From an uncultured Bacilli bacterium (GTDB lineage: Bacteria; Bacillota_I; Bacilli_A; RF39; UBA660), in assembly GCA_944329255.1 (NCBI GenBank), contig CALVIA010000037.1:1-9841 (forward strand): 9,841 nucleotides of DNA, given 5' to 3'. Within the stretch, counting starts at the first letter, position 1; each line of letters starts with the position of its first letter. The notes below the pieces were generated by a model. The model worked only from the letters and a program-made list of their open reading frames with translations. It had not been told where the DNA came from and did no database searches. This document shows, piece by piece, positions 7,274 to 9,841 of this stretch. A program made the position numbers and the translations under genes.

Positions 7274-7279
7274 ATTATA
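7274..7279 (-). promoter_or_regulatory. Candidate -10 element for the scpA operon
   Basis: A perfect TATAAT on the minus strand (7274-7279) lies 19 bases before the scpA ATG. No good -35 is present at 16-18 bases. The predicted start of transcription (about 7267) leaves a leader of only about 13 bases, just enough for the GGGTGTGAT ribosome binding site. Confidence 0.5.
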
Positions 7280-7287
7280 ACTTATTG

Positions 7288-7296
7288 TGATATAAT
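7288..7296 (+). promoter_or_regulatory. Extended -10 promoter of the RNHCP gene
   Basis: TGATATAAT (7288-7296) is a perfect extended -10 (TGnTATAAT). The -35 region (AGTACA at 7268-7273, 17-base spacing) is poor, which an extended -10 tolerates. Expected start of transcription is near 7302-7304, right at the GGTGAT ribosome binding site (7303-7308), so the leader would be very short. Confidence 0.6.
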
Positions 7297-7311
7297 TATC
7301 TAGGTGATATT

Positions 7312-7614
7312 ATGAAATTATTTTCAAAAAATGATAATTCTTTTATTTGCGAAAATTGTAATAAATTAGTTAGTACATTAAAATACACATCAAGAGACCA
7401 CTGTCCATATTGTCTTTATTCAAAACATGTAGATATTAACCCTGGAGATAGATTAAATACATGTTTAGGGCTTTTAAAACCAATTAGTATAGAAAAATAT
7501 AAAAACACATATAAAATCATTTATAAATGTTTAAAATGTAATAAAATACATAAAAACATTATGGCAAATGATGATAATATGGATATAATAATTGATTTAT
7601 CAGTAAAAAAATGA
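7312..7614 (+). CDS. RNHCP-domain zinc-ribbon protein
   Basis: This 100-residue cytoplasmic protein matches the RNHCP domain family (function unknown). It has a first Cys pair C13/C16, the signature here written RDHCPYC (28-34, Asp instead of the usual Asn), then SKHVD, NPGDR (43-47), C51 and a last Cys pair C73/C76. Two or more zinc ribbons are expected; nucleic acid or ribosome association is only a guess. ATG 7312 is supported by GGTGAT at 7303-7308. It is the only plus-strand gene in the window, is divergent from scpA, and ends with TGA inside a terminator stem. Confidence 0.88.
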   Translation: MKLFSKNDNSFICENCNKLVSTLKYTSRDHCPYCLYSKHVDINPGDRLNTCLGLLKPISIEKYKNTYKIIYKCLKCNKIHKNIMANDDNMDIIIDLSVKK

Positions 7615-7637
7615 AGCATTTTGCTTCACTTTTTTTT
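7605..7637. terminator. Bidirectional intrinsic terminator between convergent genes
   Basis: TGAAGCA (7612-7618) pairs with TGCTTCA (7622-7628) around a three-base loop. Eight T follow on the plus strand (7630-7637), and seven A precede it (7605-7611), giving a T run on the minus strand. It can stop the RNHCP transcript, whose TGA stop is part of the stem, and the opposing 122-residue-protein transcript that arrives from the right. Confidence 0.93.
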
Positions 7638-7690
7638 GATTTTCTATTAAATATTAAAAATATTTATTATATATTAATATTTATAACTAA

Positions 7691-8059
7691 TTAATCAATT
7701 TCATTTGAAATAATATAAAATCTATCCCCTGTATTATTTTTGAATTTTAATATATTATTTAAAATTTTATCCTCTTCTTTTATTTCATTTTTTGAAATAT
7801 TATTATAAACATTTATTATATCTTTAATAACTTTATCATAAGTATTTGATAAACTTATATCATTATTTATTATCAACAATATATTATATAATCTTTTAAA
7901 TTTCATTTTATAATTAACTCTTTCAGTTATTGGACTTTCCAATGCAGCTATTTTTTTTAATTTTTCTAATGGTATATCACCATATTCTCTTTTTATATCA
8001 TTGCAAACTTCATTTATTCTTTCTATAGCTTCTAAATTACCATTATATTCGTATTGCAT
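7691..8059 (-). CDS. Unrecognised 122-residue protein coupled to the Sel1-AAA+ gene
   Basis: I do not recognise a family. The protein is Lys/Asn/Ile-rich and looks mostly helical. An amphipathic N-terminal helix (about 7-26) is followed by GDIPLEKLKKIAAL (27-40) and two more helical stretches (about 45-65 and 73-92). There is no signal peptide, membrane segment or Cys cluster. The ATG at 8059 lies one base after the stop of the upstream AAA+ gene, and AAAGGA within the end of that gene provides the ribosome binding site with seven-base spacing, so translation is probably coupled. That arrangement suggests a partner, adaptor or substrate of the AAA+ protein; this is inference from position only. 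The transcript should end at the bidirectional hairpin near 7605-7637. Confidence 0.8.
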   Translation of the reverse strand: MQYEYNGNLEAIERINEVCNDIKREYGDIPLEKLKKIAALESPITERVNYKMKFKRLYNILLIINNDISLSNTYDKVIKDIINVYNNISKNEIKEEDKILNNILKFKNNTGDRFYIISNEID

Positions 8060-8060
8060 T

Positions 8061-9677
8061 TTACATTCCTTTACCTTTCTTTCTTTTTATTGTTTCAAAT
8101 GATTCCATTAATACAATATCCCCTTCTCCATATATTAAATCATCTAAATGCCAATTTAATATATTTGAAAATATATTGTTTAATCCTCTTACTCCTTTAT
8201 CAAGTCTTACGGCTTCTTCCGCTACTGATTCTACAAATGCAGAATATGGTGATGTAATTACACTTTTTCCATATATAGAACATGAAGTTATAAAATTATT
8301 TAATGCACCTATTTTAGAATTATTTAAAATATTTATATAGTCTTCCTTTGTATATTTAGGCATATAGTGGCAAACATTTATCCTTCCTAATAATTCAGCT
8401 TCATATCCTTCACTTATTTTTTCTTTTATCTCTTCTTCTGCATAATACTTTTCAACTTGAGTTATATCTTGAAATGCTCCAGATAAAATAAATGTAACCT
8501 TTGACGTGTCAAATGTATATTGACGATCTCCATTTATAATTTGTACTTTTCTTCCTTCTAAATACGATAATAGTTCATGTTGCAATGCTTTTTTAAATTG
8601 ATTATCATGATCATTTTCATTAAGTATTCTTATTTTATCAAATTCATCTAATAATATTATTCCTTTTTCTGCTTTACTTAAATCCCCGTTAGCAGCGTTT
8701 ATTAAGTTAGCAAAAATACTATTTAACTCTAACCCTTTATATCCTGCTTGAGTATATCCTGATGATATAGGTACACTTACAAATGGTACATCAAAATTTT
8801 TAGCTAAATCACTGACTATAGCTGTTTTTCCACCACCTGTTGATGATATTAATAATATTGTATTTAAATTATGTCTTACAATTTTTTCATCAGCAATACT
8901 TTCTATAACTTTTCTCGCATGATAAATATTATTAGCAAGCATCTTTATTGTTTGTTCTCTTGATACATATTTAGAACAAAGATTACCTATTAATTCTTTA
9001 AGTTTTTCAACATCTAAGTTTGCTTTTGATTGTTGGTTATTTCTCACAACATTCATATAACCATCAAAATAATTTCCCTTTGCTTTTTTATTTGCTTCAT
9101 TTTTATTATTTATTTTTAAATTTTCTTCTTGTATTTTTTTCTCATTTTCATCTTTAAATGCAAATTCTAACAACTTTATAATCTCATCTAGCTTATCCTT
9201 TGCTTGTTGTATTCCATCTTGATAAGCTTGTTCATATAATTCTTTTGCCTTATTATAATCTTTAGATACTCCTAATCCTTCTTGATACATTTTTGCCAAA
9301 TTGTACATTGCAGCCGAGTCTCCCAATTTTACCGCCTCTTCAAATAACTTCCTTACTTTATCATAATCTTTTTCAACTCCTAATCCTTCTCGATACATAT
9401 ATCCCAAATTATTCATTGCAGCCGAGTCTCCCAATTTTACCGCTTCTTCAAATAACTTCCTTGCTTTATCATAATCTTTTTTCATTCCTAATCCTTCTAG
9501 ATACATGTATCCCAAATCATTAATTGCAGACGAATTACCCAATTTTGCCGCTTCCTCAAATACCTTTCTTGCTTTTATATAGTCTTTTTCTATATAATAT
9601 TCACAACCAAATATATACATTGTATTATCATCTTTTAGTTCAATTAATTTACTTAACACATTATAAAAATCATCCAT
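8061..9677 (-). CDS. Sel1-repeat / ClpX-like AAA+ ATPase fusion
   Basis: The 538-residue protein has Sel1-like (TPR-type) repeats at about 20-160: one degenerate unit, then three 36-residue units with LGYMYxEGLG and KDYDKARKLFEEA. A charged linker (about 165-220) follows. The AAA+ module is of the ClpX/HslU kind: Walker A STGGGKT (279-285), pore-loop-like AGYKG (311-315), Walker B ILLDEFDK (341-348), sensor-1 region TFILSGAF (395-402), arginine finger in LLGRI (429-433, R432) and sensor 2 GVRGL (495-499, R497). The zinc-binding domain of true ClpX is missing, and I see no clear IGF loop for ClpP docking. It may therefore remodel, rather than degrade, targets captured by the repeats. ATG 9677 is preceded by AGAGG (9686-9690); the ATG at 9719 lies inside the promoter. 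It is the first gene of a two-gene unit. Confidence 0.88.
   Translation of the reverse strand: MDDFYNVLSKLIELKDDNTMYIFGCEYYIEKDYIKARKVFEEAAKLGNSSAINDLGYMYLEGLGMKKDYDKARKLFEEAVKLGDSAAMNNLGYMYREGLGVEKDYDKVRKLFEEAVKLGDSAAMYNLAKMYQEGLGVSKDYNKAKELYEQAYQDGIQQAKDKLDEIIKLLEFAFKDENEKKIQEENLKINNKNEANKKAKGNYFDGYMNVVRNNQQSKANLDVEKLKELIGNLCSKYVSREQTIKMLANNIYHARKVIESIADEKIVRHNLNTILLISSTGGGKTAIVSDLAKNFDVPFVSVPISSGYTQAGYKGLELNSIFANLINAANGDLSKAEKGIILLDEFDKIRILNENDHDNQFKKALQHELLSYLEGRKVQIINGDRQYTFDTSKVTFILSGAFQDITQVEKYYAEEEIKEKISEGYEAELLGRINVCHYMPKYTKEDYINILNNSKIGALNNFITSCSIYGKSVITSPYSAFVESVAEEAVRLDKGVRGLNNIFSNILNWHLDDLIYGEGDIVLMESFETIKRKKGKGM
9306..9521 (-). repeat. Near-identical 108-base tandem repeat encoding Sel1 units
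   Basis: Units with a 108-base period (36 codons) are visible, for instance the segment starting at 9306 and its copy at 9414. Over about 70 bases the two differ at only a few positions, mostly synonymous or conservative. Flanking units are more diverged. Such similarity at DNA level in an AT-rich gene indicates recent duplication or gene conversion, so unit number may vary between strains. Confidence 0.9.
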
Positions 9678-9685
9678 ATTTCGTA

Positions 9686-9690
9686 CCTCT
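9686..9690 (-). promoter_or_regulatory. Ribosome binding site AGAGG deciding the Sel1-AAA+ start
   Basis: AGAGG lies eight bases before the ATG at 9677. The longer frame from 9719 would start within the -10 region and is rejected. Confidence 0.75.
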
Positions 9691-9700
9691 TTTAAATAAT

Positions 9701-9722
9701 ATAATGTAGTATAATACATTAT
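9701..9722. repeat. Inverted repeat over the -10 region, candidate operator
   Basis: ATAATGTA (9701-9708) and TACATTAT (9715-9722) form a perfect 8-base inverted repeat around a six-base centre. It overlaps the -10 of the Sel1-AAA+ promoter, the position of a repressor site. On the plus strand it is followed by TTTTTT, so it could alternatively be a terminator for transcription from the left, although no plus-strand gene is present there. Confidence 0.6.
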
Positions 9723-9739
9723 TTTTTCTTATTAATCAA
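9711..9739 (-). promoter_or_regulatory. Promoter of the Sel1-AAA+ cassette
   Basis: On the minus strand TTGATT (9734-9739) and TATTAT (9711-9716) are spaced by 17 bases. An overlapping TATACT (9708-9713) could serve as an alternative -10 at longer spacing. The resulting leader is about 25 bases. The -10 is covered by an inverted repeat (9701-9722). Confidence 0.6.
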
Positions 9740-9770
9740 TTAATATAGATAAAAAATAGAACATAATGTG

Positions 9771-9827
9771 AATTCTAAGCGAAAATGTTACAAACTTTAA
9801 TAGCTAATTCTAAGCGAAAATGTTACA
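9771..9827. repeat. Two exact 22-base direct repeats, possible mobile-element end
   Basis: The same 22 bases (core CTAAGCGAAAATGTTACA) occur at 9771-9792 and 9806-9827, 35 bases apart start to start. They contain GC-bearing words unlike the surrounding DNA. Repeated subterminal blocks are a known trait of IS21-family ends, and TGTG precedes the first copy (9767-9770), so an element could begin here and continue past 9841. No transposase is visible, so this identity is only a suggestion. Other readings are a protein-binding array for the neighbouring cassette. Confidence 0.9.
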
Positions 9828-9841
9828 TTGTTAAAATGTTT

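Noticed and set aside
8054..8257. Open frame antisense to the end of the Sel1-AAA+ gene
   Set aside because: It is a shadow of the sensor 2 region, with Leu/Ile/Gln-rich low complexity and no supporting signals.
8061..9677. Annotation of the AAA+ gene as clpX
   Set aside because: The zinc-binding N-terminal domain is replaced by Sel1 repeats and no clear ClpP-docking IGF loop is seen.
9293..9709. Two open frames antisense to the Sel1 repeats
   Set aside because: They repeat because the Sel1 DNA repeats; this is a shadow effect and not a repeat protein.
9771..9827. Two-unit CRISPR array
   Set aside because: Only two repeats with a 13-base spacer, no further copies in view and no cas genes; a mobile-element end or binding site fits better.

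Overview
The window is very AT-rich DNA from a Bacilli-type Bacillota. Three things support this: a DnaB (DnaD-like)/DnaI replication-initiation pair, ScpA/ScpB condensin subunits, and a T-box-controlled threonyl-tRNA synthetase. Trp is read from TGG, and a TGA stop sits inside a terminator stem at 7612-7614, so the standard code applies rather than the Mycoplasma code. The extreme AT content, compact spacing and a ThrRS without its TGS domain suggest a small-genome, possibly gut-associated lineage near the Mollicutes/Erysipelotrichia. That placement is inference.

Region 1 (1-3170, minus strand) is a tRNA-charging unit. A near-consensus promoter (3130-3158) drives a T-box leader with a Thr-type (ACU) specifier and an intrinsic terminator. 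thrS follows, and a hairpin overlaps its stop codon. Next comes an AI-2E-family membrane protein gene, closed by a strong terminator at 36-64.

Region 2 (3171-7254, minus strand) is a chromosome maintenance operon: scpA, scpB, dnaB, dnaI and a small HNH-like gene. The genes overlap or sit close together, apart from a 71-base gap before dnaB. The scp genes serve chromosome compaction with SMC. DnaB and DnaI load the replicative helicase. The HNH-like gene lies where Bacillus subtilis carries other genes between dnaI and thrS.

Region 3 (7255-7640) is a compact divergent promoter region with a plus-strand RNHCP zinc-ribbon gene, ended by a bidirectional terminator.

Region 4 (7691-9841) looks accessory. 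A two-gene minus-strand cassette encodes a Sel1-repeat/ClpX-like AAA+ protein and, one base downstream, an unrecognised 122-residue helical protein. Its promoter overlaps an inverted repeat. Just upstream, at the window edge, are two exact 22-base direct repeats that may be the end of a mobile element continuing outside the window. This cassette is the best candidate for an undescribed system.

Several starts were moved inward from the longest open frame to the codon with a proper ribosome binding site: AI-2E gene, thrS, HNH-like gene, scpB and the Sel1-AAA gene.
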